Positions 1 to 14,393 of a DNA stretch of 64,000 nt are shown here, piece by piece. Each line of letters starts with the position of its first letter. The first letter of the stretch is position 1. Source of the DNA: Amblyornis subalaris (lineage: Eukaryota > Chordata > Aves > Passeriformes > Ptilonorhynchidae); assembly GCA_018881555.1 (NCBI GenBank), contig JACAXG010000025.1:5091899-5155898 (forward strand), read 5' to 3'. The translations under genes and the position numbers were made by a program. A model generated the notes under the pieces. It was not told the DNA's origin. It searched no databases and was given only the letters and a program-made list of their open reading frames with translations.

Positions 1-2531
1 CATGGGTGGAATTTGCAAACGCAAAGCTCCCTAAGATATTAAAACAGGTAGGACATAAGTGGGAAAAAATATTTCCCTGGCTGGGAATCAATTTATCCCT
101 GTGAAGCTATTTTCTGTCTACAGGAGCTTTAAAATCTATGTATTTATAAAAACCGAGACAGTTTTTTGTTTAAATTTCAGAATCCATTATGCATCAAGCA
201 TTAACAGTCAGATAGAGTAAGCAGAATCCGATGTAATGAAATTCACAGATTAACATTTTCTAAGACTGACTTTTTCTTCCAGCTCAGATAACTTTTTCAT
301 TGACTCCTTAATCCTTAAATCAAGAAATGTAATCAGTTATACACACAGGTAGATGGCAAAATTTAGCAAAATTGACATACCAAGACTTTTTGATCAAAGG
401 ATGTTGTAAAAATAAACTGCACAGCTAATGTAGAAAGATGCATCAATTTATTCTTTTGCTTTACTAACATTATTAGTAGGGAGTATTTCTCATTATACAA
501 AGCAAGAAAGTCTAAATTATGAAATGCAATCAAGGTTAACTGTAGAGTGTAAGGGACTAATTAAAATGAGTTTTAGAATCACTTGGCAAAATTAATTCAT
601 GTTTATTTTTCTTCTAAGCTTAGACTGCTGAACTGTAAATTCATGAAAAAAGGAAAATAAAAATAGGAAGAGCAACTCCATTCTCATGATACCAACAATT
701 AAGACATGACGAATTCGACCAATACCCAGAGGTACTCATTAGAAAAACACAATCCAAGTATGTCTAAGGATTCATCTTACAAAAATGTACATATTCATTT
801 TAGGCCTCATATTATCATCAACACATTTATTCTTTCTTTCTTCTCTATTCAGCTGATTTTCTTGTAGAAGTTGATTGCTGCAGCCAGTGAAACAGTTCTA
901 TACTATATTATTGGGAAATTACCCAGTAAAGCTTGGAATAGTAATGTTAATTGAATAAAAGGGTGATTTGTCTAGGAGTAGAAATAGATATTATACAGAA
1001 GTGCTTAATCTAATTTTAAAAGTGCCCATTCTGGAAAAAAATATTTTGATAAAGATAAATACTTCAGACCAACAGCAAATAATGGTATTTATTAATCAAA
1101 TACAATCTGTGTCAGTTTCCTTTGGCAGAAGCCATTATATACTTAAACATAACAGTGAAATAAGCAATCATTCACGTGCATTAAGAATCAGTAATTTTCT
1201 GATGCCTTTTTCAAATCTGTTGTTATTTGTTTTATTGAGCAATACCAAGCAAACACATGCACATTCAGATTTATGATATAGACTGGGGAAGTGGTAGAAG
1301 CACCACAGTTTGAGTCATTTACAACTAAATTAAATACAGTGCTGAAAAATAGAGCATTCAACATTATAAGGAACAATCTTAGATCGTCAAGGGAATGAGC
1401 TATAAAAAACCAGTGTCTTTTCAAAAATTCTATTTATTAAGCAAAGTTCTTCCACCCCTTTACTCAAGATGAGTAGATTTTTCTCACTAACTAGTCCCCT
1501 AGAAATCAATTGTAGTATTAAGGAAAATTATGCCCTGATTCTTCAAAACTCTTTTCCACATGCTTAATTTTTAACACATGAGAAATCAGACCTTTTCAGC
1601 AAAGCTCTTACAAATCTAAGGTACTTCAGCCACACCTGCAGGGTTTAGGAATTCTGAAACTTATATTGCATGTTATATTGCTGTAATGTTCAAGTTAAGC
1701 AATATTTCACAAACAATGCCAATCAATCTGAGTTCTTTCCAGACAGTTTACACCGTTATACATTGGCAGAGCTGGAGGATGTCTTGCACTGAGATTGAGT
1801 TTGGCCAGCTTGTGCTGATTAAGATTCTTTCTGCTAAGTCTGTAGATTTATTGCAGTGTTTTCACTTCTGTAATCACGGTATTACAATTTTTTCAAAGCA
1901 TTATCAATTCTCCACCACCTCAAAATGAATTAATTTCCCTTCTGTGGTAAAGCCACAGACCAAATCAATGACATTAAGCAAGGATTCAAAATGACCCCAT
2001 AAACTCATGGCAACAAGTCAGTAGAATTCTACTTTAATATTTCTAAGCTAAAAAGTCCACTAACAAGAAGTGCTACTAATTCTTCATCATATGCTTACAC
2101 TGTTCCTAGCAATGCATTATTTAGTAAAAAAGGTTGTCAAAAGCCTACTGCACAGTTGAAAGTATACTCTTCCATGCATTTTTGTCTATTCATTATAATA
2201 AAAAATCTCCTGTAAGAAAAACTTTTTAAGGTTGTCTTTGAACTCCATACTATGGTTTTGAAGAAGAACATGTGTGAAAAAATATCCCAAACCAAGCAAA
2301 ACAAACAAGTCCCAAGTGACTGAATTCACCAATAAAAGAACAGTGACCAGTTTCTTTCCAGTGATTTCCTTCTGCACTGCTTAAGCTGCCTTTGGAAGGT
2401 AAAGATTTTGATAACAAAACCTTTAAAAAAGGCAATTTTTGGTTGTATTTCCTGCAGACGACAGGATGACAGTGACGTTGTTGTCTGGAAGCCTCTACGG
2501 ACAGTTGTGATATTTGCACCACTGTTTTTTC

Positions 2532-2631
2532 CATAATTTAATATGGTATTATAATAAATATAACATAATCATAATATGATAATATAAACTATTCTAATAA
2601 AACATAATAAATTATAAAATAATATAAAATA
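2532..2631. repeat. AT-only low-complexity block
   Basis: About 100 bases made almost entirely of A and T in ATAAT/TATAA-like units, with only a few C or G residues. It is flanked by ordinary intronic sequence. Confidence 0.75.
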
Positions 2632-5600
2632 ACTGCGCAGGCAGACCAAATTTTGTATCAAACCAAGTACTGGTTCTCCTTCACGCTGCCAGGCACAGAT
2701 GGTAGAAAGTAAGGCTGCCAGATCTTCTGAAAGGGAAAAATAAGGGGTATTACCTTCAGTTGATGNTCTATTGGCCTACTCAACAGCTGTGTGTGTGCAT
2801 CCAAAGAGCCAAGACAGACTCTGGAAACCCTGACATATACAATAGTGCAATATATGGACAAGAAGCAGTCTGTGCCCCTCCAGCAAGGCACACAGGGCCA
2901 GGCTCCTCTCCGCTGCCAGGTCCCCAGCGGATCCCCAGTACCTGCTCCACCAACCTGCTCAACTCAACTGCTCAGTGTTGACTCTCTGTATGGAATCTGT
3001 CTCAGCAGCAGCAAGGCTGGCTTGAAGAGGATAACAGACACTTGGAACTGGTTTCCAGTGATCCTCAGAAGGAGATGCAGACTGAGATCAAATTCACCTG
3101 CATTGCGTATCTGCCTCTTCTAGTGACAGGAATGGCTGCACACGTACTCAGCGTCCTTCGATCAGCTTACAAGAAAATAGCTGTGTTCTTAAATCTCCCT
3201 CGTACTGACAGTTCCCTCCTTTTCTGTATTAGGAGGCATTGGCAATATAAGTTATTTTCAAAGGTTTTAGGCTTGCTCATGTTTTAAATGGCAGAAAATT
3301 TTTTCAAAAATTATTTGCATAGGCACTCAGCAGCTGAAGGAGAGGCAGAAGCAGCATATTCCAACAGCATTTATACACATATCACTATGTGTTTAAATGC
3401 CAAACAACTTCTGTGGACTCAGTTTTCTTTAATATAGGCAGAAAGTCTTAGTATTGCCTTTTATGTTTATACAGCATGAGTAAAAACAAAGCTATGCATT
3501 TTTAAAAGTATTGTATTTAAAATGTTTGTCAAGATTTGTCTGCATGAGTTGTCAGGTTGTTCTTGCTATGGCAACAAACAAAAATCTAATTATGGAAATA
3601 TAGCAAGATAAACTGGATCCTGTGTTAAACTCCTGTGCTGTTTAAACCTAAAGTCTGACACAGCACATACATACCCCTAAGACAGACAAGGTTTTTGGGG
3701 TACCCAAGTTATTGAAACAGGTCAGTTAAAGGTCTTTTTCACCACTACATCAAGCCAATTTATTTGCATTTGTCTGTTGGAACACTGAAAGCACATTGTA
3801 TTGAAACAACATCCTCTTGGCAATCTTCATGTTCACTGTTTTCCTCCAAATTCAAACCAAGTTAAGCAGAACTGAATTTCTTAAATCTTATCTTACATCT
3901 ATAAATTTTACTGATGCAAATGTAAATTAATTTACATCTATGCTGTTTTCTCTTAAAAGGAAAGATTCACATATCAAGAGGTAGGGGAAATTGGGAAAAT
4001 AACAATTGTAGAATTGCACAGAGCAATCAAAGCCAATTCTTTGAAATCTCACTCAAAACCACAAGACATCTTTTTGCACTAACCACCTCAACAATATCAA
4101 ATCCTGCAAATGGTTTGTCTGATATATTGAACAATATGTGAAACAAGCAGTTGATAGATTTTTTTATACATATATCTGTATATATACACACACCAATATG
4201 AGGCAATTTCAACCTGAATAACTGAATTCAGAGGCCAATCCAGAGTACAAATTATCATCCCAGCTAATCAACTTTTAAAAGGCTCTTGAATAAATGCAGA
4301 AAGCAGTAAGACAGTGAGAAGGGAAAACTGACTCAATATTTTTTGCCAGGGTTTACACCAAGATCTTGTTTGCATACGCTTGATTTTTCTCCATCATAAC
4401 ATTTTTATAGCCTTTTATATTGGAATTTTTAATATTAAATTGACATAAACCCAAATTCTTTCCCTTTGGCCTTTCAAAAGGCAAAAAGAATACAGTTTTG
4501 ATAAATCAAAGAAAATATATTTATAATAATTCTGGAACAAAAATGGACAAATTGGAGAACTATTCCATACTCAGTGGAAAACACATAATTAATACACTCA
4601 GAGGCTGTTTGTTCAGTGAAGAAGTCTGTGGTATTAATGACTCAGACTCTGTATTGGATTAAACAACAACTCCCGCCACTGGGAAAATAAACTGATAACA
4701 CAAAGTGGGGTGAGCTAGGCTGTGCTGCATTAATCACCACGTGCTGCCCCTTTTTTTGAAGCTGATGCTGAGATTTAACAGTGAAAATGGTGCTCTTTGC
4801 TTTACAACCCTCAGTGAGGGTCTCGTGGCTCTGCCCCCACCATATGGAAGCAACACCCACCCTCCAAGATGGCAGGCTCTCTGCACTTCACAAACAACCC
4901 TGGGTTTAAGTCAAGATCAGGTTACCTTGGAAAAAAATAATGTAATATGGACCAGGGAAAAAAATGAGAATCCCCAATGACACGGCTCCTTTGAATATTA
5001 TTTACTCAGTGAGCCACAGTTGTTTTTGCACCACACTACTCTGCTTCCATGTGGACACACACCTTTTTCGTGCCTCTTCTCATCTTTTTCCATGACAGCC
5101 ATGACTACCTAACACTTCCTTCCTTTACTTAAAGTCTTCCCCATGGCATTTGTACCAGTTTCATAGTCCTTTTTCTTTCTTAAAATCGTAACCCACACAC
5201 CACTGCCCTAATTTTCAGAGATGACAAACATGGTTGTGTTGGAAATCACAGGTGGTCAAACACTACAGACACTCACCACTCTGTACTGAGTGAGCAACAG
5301 TGCTGGCCAGAATTACTAAGATTCTCACTGAATTTGACTTAAAATTTCTGGTCAGGTTCTGTAATCTTTATTCAAATCAGCTATGCAAAAGTGCAGTAGT
5401 CCTGCTAATGCCAGTGGACCCACCCAATGGGCAAGATCTACTTAGTCACAAAGTTTGCTCCTCATTCTAGAATTGTTTTGTCAAGTGTGGTTAGGAAAAG
5501 GGGAAAGAAAGGCAGTACTTTGCTGACATTTTGTTTCTCATTATTCAGCTTTGCTGGCAAGGTGCTCTTCTTTCATATACAGAGGCAGAAGTAATTGCTT

Positions 5601-7767
5601 TAAAAAAAGAAAAGAAAAAAACGTGTAGTAGCATTTGTTTGCTTCTCTTAAGAAGAGAAACCGCTCTCCCCCTGGAGCAGCTGTTGTCACAGCGTGCTCC
5701 ATTCTTCTGGAGTTGTTAAGATATTCTCACAGATGAGAATGAGCAGAAAGAAGGTAAGTAAACACAGACCTTTGCTGCTTCTAGATTTAACAGGAGGCTA
5801 ATGAGCCAAACTGCTGAGCTGCAGTGACAGAGTTAATGCCATCGCACGCTTACAGTGCTTCAGCAAAACCAAAATCACCATCAAGCCTTTGAGAGACAGA
5901 TTTGAGGATGAGCATAAGGATTTCAAACCCAAACACTTCTAGATGCTGAGGAAGATTAAATCTACATCCAAACAAAAATTTTGTGCTTCATGAATGTCCC
6001 TGTTGAAGGCCTAAGAAGACAGAAAATATTATGAGTACTTTCATTCTCCTTTGCCAGCCCAGGCTGGGATGTTTTCTCAACAAATTTCTGGCCAAGTGAC
6101 AAGTTTCCTGAAAGATGCAAGTGGGACTCCAGCCAACACAGAAACCATGTGAACAGCTGAACGTATGCAGGTTGGAAAGAAAAAACATCAACAAACAAAC
6201 AACTCAAAGAAGATTACAGCTTTTAGGGACAAATGACAAAACAGGAAATGGACGCTTTGAATCCTCAGCAGTTTTGCTGAAGATGAACTGGATATCCTAC
6301 CCCGCTGAAACAAAAAAATTGTCTCATTTCCTTTAGCTTCTGCATTCCAGCTCACTTTCCTTTGAAACTGTCCCTCTTGCTTTCAACTCCTTTTCCTCTT
6401 CCTCCTTCCCCTTTTCCCATTTTCTCTGTTTAGCTGAATTCTTCCAGGTACATTCAGATAAACAAGCCTGGCATTGCCTTAACAAATAAGCCTATGACAT
6501 TGATGCTTGTCCTTCCACATCCTTACTCTGAACTGGGACCAGAAACCCATCAGTGCCCTGGATTCAATTGCAAGTGAGTGATGACCATGGATAAAAGCCA
6601 TAGTGGGCTCCAAGATAACCCTGCCTGGGAGCAGCCCCTGCTCAGCAGATGTCTGGACTTTTTTGCCTGTGTCACAGGTATAGCCAGTAGGAATAATGAC
6701 AATAAGATGAAGCCATCATTTCTTGCCCTCACACTGCTCAACCAGCTCTTCTTATGTGTTCATTTTCATTCTCATTCACTGGTGCCCTCTCACCCATTTC
6801 CACTGGAAGGCCACCTTGTGAGGTGGCTCAATACAGTGCCCAGCAAATGGTCTTTCATTTTTAATCAGTTCTTCTGCAGAAGTATAAAAATAGTCAGTGA
6901 GAGTAAATAGTAGGACGTGCAGAAATAATGGATTCATAAACAGAAGATAAACCAGATCATGTCATTCCAGTTCCTGTGAAAATGACATGGGACACTGAAG
7001 GATCATATGTGATTTTGGGGTTCTCTGCAGCAGACCAACACTCCTCAGTGGCTCTCTAGGGCCTGAGGAAGATGAGGAGTGACATTTGCAGCCACCAACA
7101 ACAGCCCACTCCCTCCATGTCCTACTGAAGTCCTACACACGTCATCTTATGAGCTAACTGGTTGCAATTCCCANATGGAATGGAGGAAAGCATGGAAGAG
7201 GTGAGTGAGTTTATAAGTTTAGACACATCATATGCTCTTCAGAGCTTTCTTTTTAAAGCATTTTATAATGGATGTGAAAGGGCTACAGGGAGAGGAGAGA
7301 GTACTGAACTAACGCACCTTATAAAATACTGCAAGGTGAGAGTAGTAGTTTATCACAGCAGTTTTTGTTCTTAAATGCTATTTAAGTTTTCATAGATGAA
7401 AGCACTTTCAGAGCCTAGAAATAAGATTGCAGAGGACAGAGGGGAATAGTTGAAGCATCAATGACTACGAATGGTGCATCAAACCGTAAACCAATCATTT
7501 CACCACAAGAAAACTTGGTATTCACCTATTATTCATGGAAATGTTGAAGTGAGAAAACTTTTACAGAACAGTAAAACTACATTATAAGCAACTGTCCAAG
7601 GAAAGACTTCCAGGAAGAAACACTTTGTAGCTCATTCATTTACTAATATTTTCCATGAATAATAAAGGACAGATACAGCAACTGGTATAAAAGCATCCAG
7701 CTCCAGTGAAATCAGGGTAGTCATGCTGATTTGCACTCACTGAGCATCAGGCTNTTCACAGGAAGAC

Positions 7768-7870
7768 AGAACGGTTGAGGCTGGAGAGGACCTCTGGAGA
7801 CCATTTAGTCCAGCTCCCTGCTTCAAACTGTTCTGAAATAGATTCAGGATGTAAGAATTCCTTAGACAAA
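7768..7870 (-). mobile_element. CR1 LINE 3'-end fragment
   Basis: The plus strand reads GGTTGAGGCTGGAGAGGACC, then TCTGGAGACCATTTAGTCCA and a GCTCCCTGCT run. This is the complement of the 3' end of chicken-repeat-1 (CR1) non-LTR retrotransposons, recognisable from memory of the family consensus. The following AAATAGATTCAGG also fits, after which similarity fades. It is a short, 5'-truncated and diverged copy with no reverse transcriptase coding capacity. The element lies in the same orientation as the host gene. The terminal 8-bp microsatellite of CR1 is not evident. Confidence 0.75.
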
Positions 7871-9396
7871 CTGTGGCTGCTACTGGGACAGGCAAAAGCC
7901 CCACCTGCAGGTATGCAGAAAGTGAAATACAGGCCTGGAAGATCTACTTTTAAAGGGGGTAAAAAAGAAAAATTAATTATACATTTGATCCATTTACTCT
8001 TGAATTATCCATCACGACAGCTCAAACCCTTGGGATAGGGCATGGACGAAGAGTAACAGAGGGACGACCGTAACTGCAGCACTTTGCACCTTGTGAACTC
8101 CATGTGGTGAAACGAGGGAGCCCCCAGGTCTGCACAGCTCCCGGGCTCAGNTACTCTCACCTGCCTACCACCCTGAGCCTTTCTCCAAGAAAACTCAGGG
8201 CTACAGCCTGGCCCAATAGTGTTTTGAAAGTCAGGGTACAACTAAGAGCAGGTTGCTCATTTGTGAACACAATGTGGAGTAAAGTTGAGTTGAATTAATA
8301 CAAGCATTAATCCAATTCTTGCAAGAAACCAGGGATGGTTGGCTGGATTATGCCCACAATGAAATGCAACTTGATAAACTAGAAAAAGAAAATAGATAAA
8401 ATGGGGACATTTGGGACATTTAGTAGGAGACTGCATGAGTTACAGAAAAACATGCTTTGGAAAGCAATCTTTGCTTGGTCCTTTGGGAGTAACTACATAC
8501 ACTAATAACAGTTCTTCTCCCCTCCTTTATTTTGAAAAGTGTCTGAGTAAAAATGGAATTACCTTACTCAACAAAACTGTATCCTGTATATGCAGTTTTA
8601 ACTATCAGCATTAATAATGAGAAAAGGATCCTTATTATTACTCTTTTTTACCTCTGCTAACATTGCACCAATAGAGTCAATAGTGGTTTAAATGGACCGT
8701 CTTCAAATCTGACAACCCTCCACAGAAGACAGACTAATTTTGTTCCCATTGTACTTGCAATGGCAGCTTCTAGGAATAATAAAAACTAGATTCAGGTACA
8801 GAGAGTCTTTATTAGCACTATTGATTCACGAAGCAACAAGAACACACCTTGTCCTTCAGCTCCCAGGTTAATGCAGCACGNCTCACTGTTACAGAATAAC
8901 ATCCCATGTAAATATGGGGTGAATCTGACCAGAAAGTCATTAGGACAGTGTCATTCCCACAGTGTGCCCATTTTGGAGTACAACCACTAGCTGGTTCCTG
9001 TAAGTGGCTGATAATTACTACTGAATTTCATGGCTTAGATTGATCTTAAAGAAATCAGAAAATATCATCAGTAAATATGCTGAATATCTGAACTGGAATA
9101 AAAATAGAATAACAGTCTTAATAGAACAGAAATTATAAGAGATTATAACATATCATTAATCACTTTGAAGCTGCAATCCCTAATTAAAGAAATTAGAGGA
9201 TTTTCTTAAAACTGATAGTAGCACTCTTGGATATTATTGGGATGGTGTTTCTGTTTTGGAAAGAATCCTTTGGAAAAGGAGATCACATCTCAAGTTTCTC
9301 ATCTCAAGTTCCCTGTAAAATTATTTGGGCAAATGAGCATCTTTGGTAAGGGGGAAGTCCAGTATCATTCCCATGCAGTTGTAGATAAAAAGCCTG

Positions 9397-9493
9397 AGGG
9401 GTTGGGGTTTTTGTTTGTTGGTGGGGTTTGTTTGTTTGTTGGGGGGTTTTTTGGTTTTTTTTGGTTTTTTTTTTTTACTTGGTTTGGTTTTTC
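9397..9493. repeat. G/T-rich low-complexity tract
   Basis: The plus strand alternates G runs and T runs (GAGGGGTTGGGG, TGGTGGGG, GTTTGTTTGTTGGGGGG, then long T runs). Four runs of at least four Gs fall within about 50 bases, separated by loops of about 2, 15 and 14 bases. Confidence 0.85.
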
Positions 9494-9909
9494 ATGACAA
9501 AAAAGCAGCATATTTAAATTCATGCTAAACAGCTGTAAAGTCCCCTTGAAGAGCATGCAATATATCTGTTGTCCTCTACAAGACAGGCATTGTAAACAAC
9601 CACATAATGACATCGACATCCAGAAGAGAGTTTAGAGAATCATACAGGCACATTTCTGANTTTCACACCAATTATGAGTCAGCAAGGCAGCTTGGACAGA
9701 GTATAAACCATGCTCTAAGCCTCTCCTCCTACTCTTTTTCACATCCCTACTGAATGGAAATCTCACAGGGTCAGTTCAACTGGATTGTTTATTTTTTGTT
9801 CTCGAAGTGTGTTAGTTGGCAGAAGACAACACTCAGTTATACTTACTATGATCATAAAGTCCAGCACAGCAGTGGAGAAAGTCCAGTTTCAAGTGCTTTA
9901 TAGAAAAAC

Positions 9910-9956
9910 TAAAACACCACCAACAAAAAAGCCAACCAACCAAACAAAAAAACCCC
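9910..9956. repeat. A/C-rich low-complexity tract
   Basis: The tract comprises AAAACACCACCAACAAAAAA, GCCAACCAACC and AAACAAAAAAACCCC. It is imperfect CCAA/CAAAA simple sequence with no other content. Confidence 0.75.
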
Positions 9957-12900
9957 AGTAACTTGTTGAACTGCATTCCAGTATCTCTGAGAGGCATTAC
10001 TGCAACTCATTAAACTTCTTTACAGTCTGATGTGTTACAACACATTACAGAGCAATGGTAAATAAATAACTGCTGATTTGACACTGCTTTCACTGCAGAG
10101 CAATTCTGCTTTCCTCAATGTTACAATTAATGTCAGCAGTTAATGCCTTAAGTGGTGGAAACGGAAACTCGGCAGCAATAAACAAATGCAGTCAAATTTC
10201 AGCGTAAGGATATACCCAAACTGCAGCATGGCCTTAGTTCAGCTGTCCCTGTCTCAGGCTGCAATTACAGTTCTGTTGGTCAGAGCAGCAGGGGCACCAT
10301 TCGTCATCCCAAGGAAGGCTGGAGTGCTGTGAAATTGGGCACTTTGGAAAAATGCAGCTGTAGCAGAACATATGTATAGGCAAGACCATGAAATGAACTG
10401 GCTCCAAGCCAGCATGTAAAGAGAAAAACAAGAGAATGTAAATGAAAAAAAATCATAAAACACTGTACTCAGAAGANGCTTCTATTGATATATCCTGACC
10501 AGCCTTAAAGGTCAGGATGACAACAATCTGTCTTCTCTGTGGAATTGCTTAATCAATTTGCAGCTCTTTTTTCTTCACCCTGTTAGCAACAAGTTTACAT
10601 CTTTCAAATAGATTTTCTATTTAGTTTTTGCTATTTAATTGGTCTCAGGTTCCTNTATATCTCTCTATACAACTCTAACAAATATGGGTGTGTATTTACA
10701 TTCCTGCACAGACTGCACCGGATAGAATATGAACCGCTCAGCTCTGCTCTGTAGCTCTACTGTCACTAAGAGGTTATTATTCAGCTGAAGACAGTTTTCT
10801 GCTCCTGAAGCTGAAAGAAGAACTCAGCTGTACTTTTAGCACTGCAGTGGATACTGGAATGGGCAGAGGCTGCAGAATGACAAGCATGCAACCATGAAAC
10901 GCCCTAGTCCTTCCTCGCCAAAAGCTGAACAGGCCTATGTGTCTTCCATATTTAATGGCGAAAGAGCCAGCATGGGAGCAGTTCTGTTAATCTAACAGCT
11001 TCACAAAGTCACAATCAAGTTCTTTACATACAATATAACTCTCTACCATAGGCCTTTCANCACACCTGATGAGACAAACCTTTCTGTGGCCTGCATCAAG
11101 GCTGTGAATCAAAAGTCTCTAAGTTCATCATATACACCACCATCTTTCCTTCTAGCAGTAAGGCTCCTTAATAGAGTGTACTTTCCTCCAGCCAAGTATA
11201 ACTTAATACAAATCCTGTCTACTACTGGCTTGAAGAGATGCAGGCATCTCTGTCAGGTGGTGGCGTTTGGGTGGAAACAATACAACTGAGGCAGGTAAGT
11301 CTCTCTCAGACTGCTGTAGGATGTTGACAAGGTATACATTAATATATGTCATTAGAGTTCTCCAACAGCTGTGTAAAAAGCAACTGGGCTCAATCACTTC
11401 CATTTAACTGTCCACATCATTTGCCAGCTTTCTTGTCAAGACATGGAGCTCCAGGGGGGCAGGCATCAGGGCAAACCAAGCCATGGACAACATTAGAACC
11501 AAGACTTGTGTTTAAAACAGATTCCCTGAGGGGCAAACTTCTTTGGAAAATATGAGATCCTCTCCCTCCGACCTCTTCTCTCTACACATATGCTGCATGC
11601 ATATGTGCATCTCCATAACGGAAGTTCCTCTGTGCAGATTTATCTTAAGAAATTAATAAATAGAAGTTACACATTTATGGCTATAAAACACTTGTAAGGA
11701 TTTTCTCTCATCTGAAAACCAGGACGAATGCAAAGGCGAACATTACCCTGATGCACGCTTCATTACAGAACAGACTGCAGAAACAATCAGCAATAAGCAA
11801 TCTCCTGCAAAGAAAAGCGACAACTTCCCTCNTCTCAGTACTTTTTTTCCTTCCCTCAGTTAAATAACACTTTGCAATGCTGATATTGTGCTGTGTATTT
11901 TCTTCCACCCACATGCAACTGGTCAAGGTAAGGTGCGGTTACCCAGAGATTTAGGTAAGAGGTGTCTGTATTATGCTGTAAATTCAGAGATACAGAAAAC
12001 TGATGTGTATAAAGGAAGCCAGCCTTTAGCACAGGAAGAAATGCATTTGTCTGAATTTAGGTTTCTTTGTTCTTCCATATTGTGAGTAAAGGCTTTAACC
12101 ATAAAGCTTTGCTTTTAAATGAAATACATAAATGACTCCCAAACAGCTGTCCTACTTAACACCACTATGTAAACATCTGTTCGCTTTCCTGCATGCAAAT
12201 CAGAACATCAGCTTGCAAGTCTCTTAGACTCAGATTAGTCTTTATCAAGTCCTCNCAGAAAACACGGGGGTGGAGGCCAATGACTGTGTGAAGTGGGAGG
12301 AAAGGAAATTTTTGAGCTTTTTTTTTGGAGAATTGATCCTTGGAGAAAAGATGGATGGTGGAGAATACAAAACAACTACATGCAAACCCCAACATTTTTC
12401 AGTATGTTTGTTTTAATGGAAGTTTCCATTCCTGTCTCTTATCATTACATATTTTAACAGCTTGTTTTATAAATGGACTTTGTGTCAAATTTTTATCTCT
12501 CTTTATTCAAACCATNCTTTGAAAGTGCCAGGGTCCCAGACCTGCTCCTGCTGAACTAAATGGGATTCTTGACATTGAGGTGAATGGAAACAGGACTGGG
12601 CCGGCTGTACGCCTCATTAGATACACAATTCCACAGCACCCTCTAAAATTCTGCTGAACTCTCCCTTTCAAGCAAATAAAGCAGGTAAACTCAGAGGCCA
12701 TGAAATGTCACTATTACATTTCAACACTTAAACTGAGGTACCTGATGAATTAGCCATCTCCTTGCCAGGCATCTTAGAAAACTGCAGCCCCTGAGGGACT
12801 TCCCCTGGCCGTTACCACTTATTGCAAAGTCAAAGAGAGAAAGCTAAGGTTATTGTTTTGCCTGTGGAATCAAAATATGCTGAGAGAGCATGTTATTCCC

Positions 12901-14347
12901 CAGACTTAGAGGTTTATTGCGTTTCTAATTCACACCTAAGGTCACCATATGTCAAGTGAGTATGCATTCTGCTGCCATGGCTACTGTCATCATTTTAACT
13001 CTAATGCTAAACAGTCCTAGATTGGAACAATACTGTCTTGGAAACAGTGCAACTTAGTGCTTATAGCAGAAGACTGGTCTTCTGATTAAAGATGGAAAAT
13101 GATATGTTCTGGTTCTACCCTTGAGTTTGTCAGACTCTTCAAAATCATATAAGTGATTCAATCACTCTAGACTACCATTTTTGTAGCAAAAAGTCAAAGA
13201 ACTTAAAGCCCCGAACAAAAATGTAAACAAAGCGAGTACAGCAACAACTGCATCCTCTCTATTGAGAAAAGTTAATAAATTAATCAATCTTTGATCAAAT
13301 TTCATTCAGCAATTAAAAATACAGTATGAGGTTTGAAATCTGTTACTTGTGTCCTGACAAGATTACACCATGATGGAGATGCTTCCCTCTGCATAATGCA
13401 TTACTGAGAATTTGACCACACAATTGTCATTCCTTGTCATTTAAGTAGTCTTACAGTTAAGCAGCCATAATTGTCCTTTGGGTGTTATCTTAAATACATT
13501 AAAATAGAAATTGAATGCTTTCACCACATTATAGCTGGGACACTTTTTCAAAGCTAATTTCTATGTCTGTGAATTATTCATAATACACTTCAAACAGGCT
13601 CTTCCNGATAAGGTAATTGACCTTGTCTGCATGAAGCACCTACTACCTTGCCTTGGGATAATTTAATCTACGATGTGGTCCATTATTCAAAGGTAATGTC
13701 TTTTCATTAGGTTAGGCAATATATTATCACTCAACTAGTCACCTAATTCTGCATTTAGCGTATTCAAGTTTTCACTTTTTTGTCATAGGTTACACTCATC
13801 ATAGCAATATCTCACATTTAAGCAGCATGGTGTAACAGTAAGACAGCATTCTCTTGATAAATGGAAGCAGGACTTTGAGGACTACAATTTCAAGATTTAC
13901 TTGTGCATTTGAAATGTCAGTTCGCTTTGTTTTTCCCGTGGGTGAAAGCAGCAAAGGGTATCTACTCAGGAAAAAACTAATGTGAGGTCAAAATACAAGT
14001 ACAACTAATGCACCAGGTGGCAGAAGTTATGTAAATTCACACACTGTTCAGTGGAAACACTTCTGTGCTGATGAAAGGTATGCTGAATCACATGGATTAC
14101 ACATATATAACACAGTTTTATTTTGCTGTGCAGAGAAACCCTTGGTTGGTCTGCCATGCNAGGATGCAATTAGCAACGCTGGCTGTTGCTCAGGCTGGCT
14201 CCGAACCATGGCAGCCCTGTCTGTAACAGACTATTATTAGGACTCAATTCCCTGCTACATATTCCCCTGAAAGATCCTGCTCAGTGAAGACCAAAGTAAC
14301 TGATTATTTTTTGCATATGCACAGGGCGAAATCTCTGAGAGAGAAAG

Positions 14348-14393
14348 CTAAGCAGTTGAGCACCCAACTCTCTCCTGTGCTCCAACTGCTTAG
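14348..14393. repeat. Inverted repeat / hairpin, 16-bp stem
   Basis: CTAAGCAGTTGAGCAC (14348-14363) is followed after a 13-base pyrimidine-rich spacer by GTGCTCCAACTGCTTAG (14377-14393). The arms are complementary over 16 pairs with one bulged base. Pairing does not extend usefully beyond these arms, so the whole structure is about 46 nt. Confidence 0.8.
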
